Source: Aulostomus chinensis (Eukaryota > Chordata > Actinopteri > Syngnathiformes > Aulostomidae). Taken from it: a DNA stretch of 64,000 bases. Positions within the stretch are counted from its first letter, which is position 1. Each line of letters starts with the position of its first letter. The DNA lies in NCBI GenBank assembly GCA_037954235.1, contig JBBMOA010000020.1, forward strand, positions 20,120,677 to 20,184,676, given 5' to 3'. Made by a program: the position numbers and the translations under genes. Below the pieces are notes generated by a model that was not told the DNA's origin, searched no databases, and saw only the letters and a list, made by a program, of their open reading frames with translations. This document shows, piece by piece, positions 13,400-24,528 of this stretch.

Positions 13400-13743
13400 T
13401 GTGCGCGTGTTTGTGAGAGGGGGGGGGGGCGACAGGCAGATGGACACACACTTACATCTTCGTGTCTCACTTGAATTCGTGTTGAAACTGTTGACCAACA
13501 GCAGCTCTGTGCGTGTGTGTGTGTGTGTGTGTGTACGCGCGCGCTTATACGTATACATATATATTGAACGATGCGGCGCGAGATCACCATCCCACAGAGC
13601 GCGAGCAGCGGGGAAGCGCGCCAATCAAAACTGCGTCACAATTATTTCTCTCTCTCTCTATCTTTCCTCCCTTCTTCTTTCTTTTTTGACGTTTTCAATC
13701 TCTTTCTGACCGACGGGGGAAACGACACGGTAACTGCGGCAAC
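13400..13743 (+). promoter_or_regulatory. Putative PGF promoter and 5' UTR
   Basis: Upstream of the PGF start lie a (GT)n and (GC)n stretch (about 13510-13545), an alternating TATACGTATACATATATA segment near 13546-13564, a CCAAT box (13621-13625) and an AP-1/CRE-like TGCGTCA (13632-13638). The motifs are seen directly; the promoter assignment rests on position only. Confidence 0.35.
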
Positions 13744-16700
13744 ATGAGAAGCTTCACGACAAACTTTCTTCTGTCTGCGGTTCTTCTGGTTCAGCTGGTA
13801 CCTGCGCAGGTAACTCAACCAACACACCTCACCGGTCATGCTAATATCAACCAAAACCCACGAATTTTCTGCGTTTAAAAAAAAAATAAAATCAGAATTT
13901 AGTAACTTCCCTTTATTTTAAAGGGGGCAGCCAATCAGTAATGTAATTGTTATCAAATTAAAAACCAGAATTGATCTTAAAAGTCACATTTTAGATGCTT
14001 TTTTGGTAAAGATATAATTTTTTAGATTTTTTTTTTTCAAGCTCTTTTTTTTTTTTTTTCCCAGTGACTCAAATGTAACTCATACATGTGGAGCCAGCAA
14101 CTCTTGAGAGGGCACATCCCCAAGCCGGCTGTGTTTTAATTGAAGATGTCGTTATTTGTGGGCTTTGGGGACATGTTTGCAGTGGTGTGAACAGACAGCA
14201 GAACTCCTGCATGCTGAGATCAACATACCGAGTTAGGTACCCGGGGTGTAAACAAATATATGAATATATATGGTTTGATTTCTAGATGTGCATCAGTTCA
14301 TTGGAGAAAGTGACGTCCGCTCAAACAAACGCTGCTGTTCTCTGCAGCTCCTCTGGGTCTCTGGGATTTCGCTCTAAAAGCATCTCACCTCAGGCAGATA
14401 CAACATCCAGCCGTGAAAATGCAGTGAAGAGACACCTCGCTGCAGCTTTGCTCTTTGAGCCTCTCCCCGCTAACAGCAGATGGGGTGGCAAGAATGAACG
14501 TTTAGCATTTGAAATGTTAACCCCTTGGATATCTTTCTCTCACGCAGAGTTGCTCAGGTTTTATCCAGACCGTCAATCCCCAAATCATGAGTGGAAATCT
14601 CACTTACGATCACACTGGCGCAAACCTGTCACTGTGGCAGTTCAGGTGCGACGGATCGGTTCGAAACCGCGCTTTGCTGGGTGACAGAGTCGTCTTGAAT
14701 GTCACTGTGTGTGAAGAATCATACACACGCAGGTTAACTGACTTAAGATAGGCGCCATCATCCGTGGCTCTGGGCTGAGCTTCCTAAAGCTTCAGGTAAG
14801 ATGTAGTCATGATGATGTCATCAGGGTTATGTGAGGTAACATCCTGTTGTTGGAACTTGAACCACTCTAGGGTCTAAAGAACTGGGATATCTGGACTTCT
14901 GCAGTGGGCATGTTGTTGTTTTTTCTTTTTCTTTTTTAAGTCTCCTCAAAGCCTGATGCTTCATTGTTAGGAAGCAAAGGCCCCGTGAACAGAAGTCTGA
15001 GTCCTAATAGTTTCTACGTTTTTAGGTGTCTCTGGTAGGAAGACATCATTTTCTGGAAGGACTGGCCTCAGATACTGATCAGCGTCAACATGAGCTCATG
15101 GTGCTGACAGTGCGTAACGCCCTGCACAACTGAGCAAACACACCAGGGACGCCGGCTAGTCTAGTTAGCGCTCTGCTAACAGATATAGATGAGTAATTTA
15201 CTTGTGTCAGCCTTTCCAAATGTTACCAGAGCAAATGGATCACATTATGGTTGTGAAGTTTGTCAATTTGGTGTTTTATTTTGTTTTTTTGTTTTAGCTG
15301 GGAGGGGGGGGGGTATTAACTTAAAAGCGCCACAGTTAAACGCAGGGTTGTAAAAGCCATGTGTGACATTTAGAAACCCATGTTTCCTTCCATCGGGGTT
15401 CTCAGAGTCATAGGATTGAGGAATTTGAAAGAGACGTTGATATCCAAAAAGAAAAAGTGAGCCAACATCAACTCTGGTCAATTTGTCGCTCACCAGTGGA
15501 GAGCGTGACCTTGCGGGATCTTGACAGGAACCCATGCTGTGCCGTGTTCCTGCTCTCCTCTGTCTCAACTCTGTTCTCGGTGTGTTAAAACTCCCCCGAG
15601 TGTGGGCAGAAGCTATTCGTTGCTGTTATTCTTTTCATACTTTCAAGGTTTTCGCTTCTTGCGTCAACAAGATATCCTAGTATTTCAAACAGATTGTTCT
15701 TATTCTGTTGCTGCTGGGCTCATTTTTGCTTCAAGCGGTCCTGACACTTTTTTGTCACCACCTTCATTTTGTCACAAGAGGGCACTGTGCAACTGTTGTA
15801 TTAAGTTTTCCGAGCCTCTGCAACCTTTCATTTTTTTTACAACATGTTTGGCATTTGAGTTTATGAAATAAAACTGGATAATTTTTTACTTTTTTTAAAA
15901 TATATTTTATGCAGATTTCTCCCTCTCCAGAGACGGGCCACTCAAGAGGTAAGTGTAGCCCGTTAGAGGTTAAAGGGACAGTTCACTCAAAAATGAAAAT
16001 TCAGTCACCCATCCCTTCAATCCCCACTTGACCCACCATCTAAAGATTCGCCTTGCCCTGCAGTGATGAGCTTGTTGGAGGTGTTGGGGAAGAGTGCATG
16101 TCAGCCAATGGAGCAGCTGGTGGATGTGGAGCAGGGGTACCCCAGAGATCTGGAGCCCATCTACATCCCTGACTGTGTCCCACTTCTGCGATGTTCCGGT
16201 TGCTGCATGGATGAAACCCTTGAGTGTCAACCTACCCTTGAACGCAACATCACTATGGAGGTGCGCTTGCCTCCTATCGGACATTTTTCATTGCGGAGGT
16301 AGATAATCACACGCGGATTCTTTTGTTCTGACTCTCAGGTGATGAAGATTCTACCCATGAAATCTATTCAACATGTGCAGCTCACCTTTGTGGAGCACCA
16401 GCAATGTGAATGCAGGTACATCATGGAGAATTAGCGCTTCGAAAGAAGCTGCAAACTGAGATGTTTCTCCCAACTAACCGCTAGATGTTTGTGCTTTGTA
16501 GACTCGGGGAGAACCAGCTAACTCAGGAAAGGTCAGTAGATCAGTGGGTTCCCAAGCTTTGCAGCTTGGGGCCTCCAGCGTAAAGGTTCCAAAGACTCCT
16601 GACCCCCACCAGCCTCGGTAGTTGAAGTGTTGCACACAGGGTGCAGCTCCTTTTATCCACATTTTCAAGTTTGCGCATTGAAAAAAACCTGAGTGGGAAA

Positions 16701-17364
16701 AGTGAAAATATGACTAGGATTTTTAAAAATAAGAATTAATGCTCACATATCACAAAAGATACATGCAGATAAATGCATTGGAAACAGTTCTGGCAAATAC
16801 ATGACGACCTGTCCTTTAGTCACAGCCACTTTGTCAGGGCTGTGAGCAAAACTCCTCCGGTTCTAAACTCCACTTCCACTGTGAGTCAGTAAAGTTTGTA
16901 CAGCGGTAGAAGGGAATCAATGCACCGCCTACTGCTCATCTTGATGAACTAACTTCTACAATTTTCCCTTTTTTTTTAAGTATGAGTGAAAATTTGGCTA
17001 AAATTCATGATCCATTTGGATGGAAACCTGACTATAAATACACTTAAAGGCCTATAGAAACACAAAACGTCAGCTGCTTTGTTTTTTTTTTGTAGTCGTG
17101 ATAACATTATGTTTATCTTAGAAACGAGGCCTTTTATAATTTCTCAACCTTGAAGCTCCTGAAGCTGTATCTCGTGAACCCCCCAGGGGATCCCAATCCC
17201 CATTTCGGGAAGCCTTAGAGTAGTTGAACACTTGAACTAGGAGATGTGAACCCACTTAGTTTCATCATTGCTCTTTACTTTTCCTCCACAGCAGCAACGA
17301 GGCTACGACGCACCGACCTCGCAGGAGGAAACACAAGAAGACAGCCAGCGGATGCAGCAAGTAA
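13744..17364 (+). CDS. pgf: Placental growth factor, VEGF-family cystine-knot ligand
   Basis: This is a secreted dimeric ligand of the PDGF/VEGF superfamily; PGF acts mainly through VEGFR1. Coding exons: 13744-13809 (signal peptide MRSFTTNFLLSAVLLVQLVP), 15915-15948, 16064-16260, 16339-16415, 16502-16531 and 17292 onward. The knot is complete, with cysteines near residues 45, 70, 76, 79, 80, 87, 121 and 123 in PDCVPLLRCSGCCMDETLEC and HQQCECR. There is one N-glycosylation site, NIT, at residue 94. The basic RPRRRKHKKTASG segment resembles the heparin-binding insert of PlGF-2. The 14q24-type neighbours favour PGF over VEGFA, which is similar in sequence. The 3' end is uncertain. Reading straight on stops at TAA 17362-17364 (158 aa), but that stop overlaps a good GTAAG donor, so a short terminal exon may exist further on. 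PGF exon 6 has tandem CAGCAG acceptors. Confidence 0.88.
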
Positions 17365-17601
17365 GAGAGTCCACTCTTTGGGGTTTCTGCATAGACTTGT
17401 TCTGACTTCCAGGAGACTTAGCGCTTTTCTCCGGACCTCCTCTCCACTCTCACTCTGTCCCGGAGTGAACTCTGTAGTCTCACTCACAGCTGGACGAGGC
17501 ACCCAGGTGGTGGTTATAAATACAGCGGTGAGCTTCGGGACAAACCTCCATGTCTCCAGTGGAAACAGGAGCTGTTGTAACTTTGTGTAGCCATGGAGAA
17601 A

Positions 17602-17607
17602 AATAAA
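17602..17607 (+). other. Candidate poly(A) signal after PGF
   Basis: AATAAA lies about 240 bases after the read-through stop of PGF exon 6. It would serve a transcript that ends there without further splicing. Confidence 0.35.
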
Positions 17608-17623
17608 CTTTGGAATTTCTTTG

Positions 17624-18085
17624 TTACCCCCACCAAGGAGGCTGTCTGTCTTTCTGTCTGTCTGCCAGCAGGATTCCACAAAAACCATGAAGGCAACTTT
17701 CACCAAACTTGGTGGTGGAGGGGTGTAACGTGGGCCAAAGAAGAGTAGTTATAGCGCCACCTAGTGGAGTCAGGAAATGACATGGGCCTTTTTTTTTTAC
17801 ATTTTGGTGTACTCCTCGTGGGTTGACTGTCTCCTTCTCAAATTAGGTCACAAACACCTTAAGAACTTGCTGATGTGTCACAGCAAAGACGGTGACTTTT
17901 TGTTCGTCAATGTTACCGTGGCGAGGCAGCAAATTTTGACATTACACAACACTGTGGGAACTGGACTCCACGTAGTCAGAGGTTTTCCAGATCCCACACA
18001 TTTGGTGAGAGTCCAAGCCTGAAGACATCTAGAGGTGAATTAAAATCTTAGTCACAGCGCCACCTAGTGGGTGGAGGAGGTACGG
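17624..18085 (+). repeat. Dispersed repeat remnant with duplicated GCGCCACCTAGTGG motif
   Basis: The stretch begins with CCCCCACCAAGGAGGCTGTC and a (TGTC)n run, then CACAAAAACCATGAAGGCAA and CACCAAACTTGGTGG. The motif GCGCCACCTAGTGG appears near 17752 and again near 18058. This text resembles a common, anonymous vertebrate interspersed repeat. I cannot assign a class or exact ends. A shorter relative lies near 25800. Confidence 0.5.
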
Positions 18086-19620
18086 CTGGTGTAACAAACA
18101 TTATTAAATTTGAATCAAAATTAGGGGTTTAACTCCCCCTCTACCCCTCACGATTGAGTTTGGGATGGCACTCAGTATGAGCAATGCTCCACAAGATCCT
18201 GCAAAACACACACACACACACACACAAATGTTAAACATTTATTTCACTTTTCTCCACACTGTCACACTGCCAAGGACAGATGACCATTAAAGGCAAATAA
18301 ACCACCAGCCACTCGTGGCAGCTACCATGTGAGGCCACAGCTCTTTTACAGCAGATAAATCCACCAACTGAGGACTGTTAGCATGTCACACCTCAAGGAT
18401 GCTACAAAGGAAATAAGTGGGCTCCATCTTGCAGGATATAATATTGGCGTGTTACGTTTTTTCCCCTGTATCTGTCGGTTTGTCTGCAGTGATTACGTTA
18501 AAAACTACCTGGCTGTCGGTCAGCCATGGCGAGCGGTGCAGCACGGGCCAAGCAAGCATTTAATTATGGGGCAGATGAATTTAACTTGATACATGTCTGT
18601 TTTTTTTGTTTTTTTTTTTAACACTGGCTTGGACCGAGGTATGAGCTCTACAGAGTGTCCCTTTAGTTTATTCTCTGGGACAGACACGTCGCGTCTACCT
18701 CTGTTTATCATCTAATTACTATTAAAAACCTGTGCTTGCATAGTACTGCATTTTTCATGCCAGTATAACATACAGTAACTGATAATAAACTGCAATAAAA
18801 TGCAACGACAATGACAATGACCTTTTATTTGACACTATTTCTTTATTTTTTTTAAAATTCTGTTGATCCTGTTTGGAGCAAGGACAGACACAAAAGAATG
18901 TTTTCACAGTGGAAATAAATGGAGGAAACAGATCGACAGTCACAAAACAAGAAGTTCATTTGAACCATAATGGAAAACTTCAGCAAGGGACCAGTTATTT
19001 CTGGTGATGTTGTATTAGGAAGTGTGGATGAAAGGAGCATTCAGCACTGCCCTTCGTCTTCTTCTCTGTTCATAAACTGACCACTGTACTATCTGCTAAC
19101 AAAAATAAACCAGAGCGTAAAGGAGTAGGACCATTAAAACTGTAGAATGTGGAAGAATAATGCCACAAAGTGTGTAAGTAATCCTAGCCTAGACGAATGT
19201 TATGGTCTCCATTTACTTACTGCATTGTCTGCACTGCAGATCAAGAAAGGGAAAAAAAAGTGGTATTTTTCTTCTTCGGGGGGGGGGGGGGCGGGGGGAG
19301 AAACGATGTGATGCTTGAAGTGGGATCAATGATTACGGGTTCTGCTGGGGGGGGGGGGGGTCGCTACTCTTATTGTCGCCGTTGTGTTTCTTCAGTTCAA
19401 TTCAATCAATTCGGCCTCGTTCCTGGAGGACGATTCTGAAGCAGCGTTGAGGGCAAACACAAACAGAGGAAAACCCCAATAAGCAGCAAGAGTGGAAAAA
19501 GTAAACGTGAGATTTTCACTTGTCCTTTGTGCAGCTCTTTCAATGAGCTCTAGAAATAAATGACTTACTTAGTTCCTGACTTTATGGTGCCTTCGCCTCA
19601 TCTACCCACGTTAGAGATCG
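18086..19620. other. Spacer with no gene seen
   Basis: The spacer holds a short (CA)n run near 18207-18225, poly-G runs at 19278-19291 and 19347-19360, and AT-rich sequence. No exon is supported. It may include the 3' UTR of the minus-strand gene that ends at 19621. Confidence 0.5.
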
Positions 19621-20459
19621 TCAATAACTTGAATAACCCGGTGTGGAACCCTTGAGAGGATAGACATTCCCTCTGATGGCTTCAAAGTAATTGTTTTGGA
19701 TTTTAGCCCACTTGTCCAGAAGAACTTTCTCCTTTATTACTCCTGCAATGAACAGCTCCTTCTCAAAGAGGATCCGAGGGACCTCTGAACCCTGTAGGCC
19801 TCTGGACATGTGCCCTGGAGGTGGAGCAGACGGGTCCTCTGATCCAGTCTGAATGTTTAAGATCCGTGTGTCTCGCTGCGCTGGCGTCAGACTCCGCTTG
19901 CGCTTAGTGGCCAGCTCGGAGAAGGGACTGGGATTCACGTTCGAAGTGGTAAAGCTGCCACTGGCTTAATGAGCGGTTGTTTAGGTTTAGGGAACGATTG
20001 TCCAAGAATTAGTTCCTCCAGAAATATTGGAACAAGCGACAAGAGAGAAAAGGAAGTTTTAGCTCATTACGTGACTTCCACATGGATTCTCAACATCACG
20101 ACAGCTGTTTCTGTTTCTGTTTCTGTTTTATCAGCACAAAAACATAAGAGGCTAAATTTCGACAGCCTTCGTGGAGGGGTGTAACACGGCCTGAGGACAA
20201 ACTCATTATATTTATGCTCAGATTCACTGAATATCGTGGAAAAATAGCTTTCTTTTTTTTGCATTTGGTTTGGCCGAACTCACCTATACGCTCCACAAGT
20301 GGCCACCAGTTCACCGTCTGTCTGGTCTTCCGTAGCGATGCAAAGCAACATTGCCGGAGAATCTAATGTTTTCCTCTTTGGAGGTTGAAAACGGCCTTTT
20401 TTCTGAGTGATCGATGGTTCTAGTGATCCTTTTATCCAAAACTCCTGCAGCAGTTCTGT
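19621..20459 (-). CDS. Unrecognised spliced gene, last two coding exons
   Basis: Two minus-strand exons fit together. The first (20459-20284) follows a strong pyrimidine tract and TAAG acceptor, encodes 58 codons plus two bases, and ends at a perfect GTGAGT donor. The second (19954-19621) follows a CAG acceptor, completes the split codon as Ser and continues for 110 residues to a TGA stop. Together they give 169 residues, basic and proline/serine-rich in the middle (PPKRKTLDSP, ATKRKRSLTPAQRDTR). The C terminus FEKELFIAGVIKEKVLLDKW looks helical. The first exon begins in phase 0, so at least one upstream exon is missing from my model. A candidate initiator exon is ATGTTGAAGAG before GTAAAC near 22571-22581. 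I recognise no family, and no function is assigned. Confidence 0.5.
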
Positions 20460-21997
20460 CTTAGAGAACAACAAAAAAAAGAAGAAGCTTGAATTAATTT
20501 CCCGCATAAAAAAGGCTGAAAATATCGAATCTATAACATATTCACTTTATTGTTTTTAAACGAATTTAATTTCTTAAATATTTGTCTTTCCAGATGCCCG
20601 GTTCCTGAAAACAAGATTCCCATTTCCTGAGTAAACAACAGCATGTAACGATTCATCTTCTACTTCTGTCCCAACAACTTCCGTCATCCCGTGCGTCCTT
20701 CAGACATCTGATTTCGCATTTCGCTTGTGCTTTTTGTTTGTCTGCCTTTTGATTAAACAAGCATATAAAACTCATTTGTCGCTGACTCCGGGCCAACAAT
20801 CCCTTGTCAGTTTTCATTTAAATAATCCTGTGTCTTTTGTGTGGGATTTTAAAAATAGGATAAAACAGTAGGGGACGTTGCCAGAGATAATGGGTGGAAT
20901 GCTTAAGGCGAATCAGCTGCCAAGGAGGAAAGGATTAAGGCCGCCATCAGTCCTGGGATCTTCGCTGATCAACTGTCGGATCAATTACTTCCACGGAGAG
21001 GCCAGCCAGGTGGCGTCTCCATGACCTCGGGATTCACTGTGACAAAATCACTCATGGCGTTAAAAATAGCCCAAATAAATGTCTGGGTCTGTGCAGGAAA
21101 ACAACTTGAAACACCATACTAAAATCCTTAAAGCACCACCTTCTCCCTCATTAAACATCGCAGATGGTATCAATGTAGAAATGTCAAAATTCTTTCATTT
21201 CACATGTTCAACTGCTGGTCACGAGATGCCTCCTACTACTTCCCTCAAGTCCATTCTGTCTTTTTTTTTTTTTTTTGCACTCGAGGCTTCATATTTCATT
21301 TTTGGACCAGGATCAGCTTTCAAACCATTTAACAAATCATACTCGTGAGACTGCTTCAGTTTGTCCAGCAAGCACTGAGAGGTGCCGTACTTTTTTCTTT
21401 TTTTTTCACCAATGGGAGCGTAAACTCTGGACTTCGATGCATCTTACACACAACATTCAACTGCGGGAACAAGTAGAAAAACACATTTTCCACTGGAGGG
21501 GGTCTTTACTGCGATGCGTCACCCAAAAAGTGTTTTTTTTTCCTACTGGAGCACCCTAAAAAAGAGGTGTTTTGAATTCATGATGTTGTCTCTCCCCTCT
21601 CCCACCCTATCTTTCCCCGTTCTCGTCCCTGCTACCTATACGATGCCTGGCCTCTCCGCATTCTGCTGTCACGAATGCGGTGGTGAACAAATGTCCGTCG
21701 TGAGCTCAAGAAACCTCAAAGAAACTCGGAGAGCAAAACACACTTTTTGGGGTGAAGTATCTTCAGCAAGTATTACTACTGTCTCCTGCACCGCTATAGA
21801 AGCACACGTCTGTGTGACTGCAGATGTAGACGTGTGCTATTAATTATTAACTGCGTTTTTTATGATAAACATTACTGAATCTGCTTAAATATAGGACACG
21901 GTAACTTGTGTTCTAAAATACACCCTAAATACGTTTGTTGTCCTCACTCTCATTAAGGATACAGTGAGATGCTTATCTAGTGAGGCCAACTAGTCCA

Positions 21998-22245
21998 TCC
22001 ACCCATCCATTTTCTATATCGCTCATCCTTTAAGGGTCACAGGGGCTGGAGCTTAGCCCAGCTAACACTGGGTGAGAGGCGGGGTTCACCCTGGACAGGT
22101 GGCCAGTCGCCACAGGGCCACCAGGACGCAATTAGGGGCTCAGTATCTTGCTCAAGATTACCTGGACATGGTCTGTGGGGGAAGAGAGGATCGAACCAGC
22201 AACCCTTCTGTTGCTAGACGGCCACTCCACCTCTGACTTAACCCC
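21998..22245 (-). mobile_element. SINE copy with chimeric head and tail
   Basis: Read on the minus strand, the head (GTGGCCGTCTAGCAACAGAA, GGTTCGATCCTC) matches the element at 11802. The 3' part (CCAGGGTGAACCCCGCCTCT through AAAATGGATGGGTGGATGG) matches the tail of the element at 2925. It is a diverged tRNA-headed SINE sharing its tail with another family. The limits are approximate. Confidence 0.65.
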
Positions 22246-22499
22246 CTTGGCTGTGTAGTCACACACTCTGAATGAAGAATACAAGAGGTTACTGGTTGGT
22301 GAAGATCATGAAAGTGTGGTTTAAAAAAAAAAAAAACCAAAACCTTCCTCATTAAATACTTCAAACTTGGATAAACATCAGATAACTTCTAGTTAATAAA
22401 ACTTTTTGGTAATGTTTAACACTTTTTTTTTTAATTTGTGGTCAGCTTTCCATTAATTGTGCTGTTCTCACTCTGTGCAGCGGCGCTTTTATTGCGTCT

Positions 22500-23280
22500 T
22501 TAGTACCGCAGTTAGGAGCAGCGTGCCTGCACGTGAGAACGTTTTGTTCAGGGCAGCGTTTTGTTTACCTCTTCAACATGCGGTAGCTCTCTCAGTTTAG
22601 CTTAGCTGCGGGACAACCCAGGCTATTATATAATACACCACAATATTGTACTCAAAACCCCACGTCACTCGATTCCCCCGATGGCACATTCGATATGCCT
22701 GTCGAGTACACCTCCTGACTGCTCCGCGAACACAATGTCCTCAACTTGCCACACATTTGGCAGCGGTCACGTTTTTCAGCTGCTGGCTGCGTCGGCCAAT
22801 CAGAAGCGCGGAATTCTACAACATGGGCGGATTTAGCTGCGCGGCGGGTGTGACGTCTACGCTACTCCAGAGAAAGCCACGCCCATTCCCGAATTGCCAA
22901 ATATGGCACAGTGGAGCTAAGGAATATCCTGTGTGTTTTCTATTGACGTTGTCTTTTGGGAACGATAGTCGGAGTGTCGGGAAGACATTAACGACCAGAT
23001 GAGGGTGATTACTTCGTTTTTCAGCTTTCAGAGGACGGTTGAACGGGGGTTGTTAACGGCTGTTCCCACCATGACTCGCATGTGACCGACGGGCAGGGGG
23101 AGGGGCGGTCGGTCTCGTGTGTTGTACCGTGGAACGCCGAGTTCTGGGCAACGTAGCAGCACCAGCAGCCACACCAAGGCGGAGCACTAACGGTAGACGT
23201 CTTCAGCCTGTCTTTCAGCGACCAGTTTCTGCGGACATCGACGTTTGAGCAGCGCCAGGGAAAAGTACGCATGGGTTTTT
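22500..23280. promoter_or_regulatory. Candidate bidirectional promoter, CIPC (+) and unknown gene (-)
   Basis: This relatively GC-rich stretch separates the minus-strand gene from CIPC. It contains a canonical E-box CACGTG (22530-22535), a CCAAT box followed by CAG (22796-22800) and several CpG-rich patches. CIPC probably has a non-coding first exon near 23100-23265, but I could not fix its donor. The two-way activity is inferred from gene orientation. Confidence 0.4.
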
Positions 23281-23299
23281 GTGTTTTTTTTTGTGTGTG

Positions 23300-24460
23300 T
23301 TTATTTACCTCCGTTTTTGTGGTATTTTATTTATCCGCGCTCCTCATTTAACGCTAACGGCTAGCTTTGATGTTAGTGTGCGGACAAGCTAACGCCAGTG
23401 CTAACCTACATTCCTCGCTCGGGAGGTATTCAGTCGCTTTTTAAATTTTTTCACATTTCAATAAAGTGAATTGTGTCAAACTAAGAGCGGGCATAGCGTC
23501 CAGTACTTTTGCACTATCCTGTGTAACTTTAACCGAAGCCAAGACTTTCAGCGCTGCACAATTAACAGAAATGTAATCAAACTGCCTGCTGACATTTCGG
23601 AACCGCAGGACGGCGCAGTCACAGTGGTTACAACATTGGTTAATTGTATTTCTAACTACCGTTTCAGATTAAGGCTGGGTAATATTGCAGTGTCATGTTG
23701 ACATTGTGATATTATCGTAAATATTGTCCCTACAATGCGGGTATTAGAAACAAGAATCAACCGATGATTGCAGCTTGATGTTCCACTGTAGTGAATATTA
23801 AGATTTCCATGCCATAATGTACTGCAAGATAAGTCTGCTTTTAAATTGAATGTAAAATGGAAAGTTTCTTTAAGGACAGTAAATGTTGATATGTAGACTA
23901 TGAATACCGTTACTAGCTGAGTAATAGTGCCACAACGTCCTGGTATTTGGCCAAAACAGTTATGATATTTGATTTTGTCCGTTCTGCTCAGCCCTAAATT
24001 GAATCTTGTGTAGCTGCAGAGATGTCCTGGCTGCACATGTCACTCTGCAGCCTTAGAAGACAACTTCGGTTGATGTACATCCCAACAAACGTCACAACAT
24101 TATCACTTAAATTATTTTTTTTTTAATTTTTCAATGAATGAATGAGAGTAATGTCACCGTTATATTTCCTTTGCAATACTTGCAGTATCACTCAAAATAT
24201 TGTCAGTTAGTTATTTTTTCAAATTCATGCAGCTCTAATCATGAAAGCTGAATATGTATTAGGATGAGATGTTTGCAGTACAGAATTAGTAAAATAGCAA
24301 AAGCTCTGTGTTATGTTATTGATCCTGTCCGGCTCTAATTGAATGTCATCCAATTCCCATTGTCTCACATACAATAGGGCAAAACTCCCCCCTCTGCCGG
24401 TGACATGAAACGAAGCTCTACTCCATGTGATCTATTGATTTACAGATCTACCGTCTACCT
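23300..24460 (+). other. Probable CIPC 5' intron, nothing else seen
   Basis: This AT-rich stretch has no exon-like frame. It ends at TTTACAG and ATATGCAG acceptor candidates (24445 and 24469) ahead of the first CIPC coding exon. Confidence 0.45.
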
Positions 24461-24528
24461 GATATGCAGATGTGGTCGTTGTGAGAGTGTATCGCACCAG
24501 GGACATTGAGAATTCAGCAGGGAAGAAG

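Larger units (their letters stand above)
8841..13400. other. ACTR10-PGF spacer, no gene supported
   Basis: No exon with paired splice sites and family similarity was found. The spacer contains a poly-C run (9521-9533), a (GT)n tract (10001-10039), a tRNA-derived SINE (about 11802-12078), a poly-C run (12977-12993) and AT-rich stretches. The open frame at 10561-10872 begins with a hydrophobic stretch but lacks other support; I treat it as chance. Confidence 0.55.

Noticed and set aside
13744..17364. Assignment of the growth-factor gene as VEGFA
   Set aside because: The cystine knot alone fits both, but the neighbours correspond to human 14q24, where PGF resides, and the optional basic exon followed by a missing short terminus fits PGF better.
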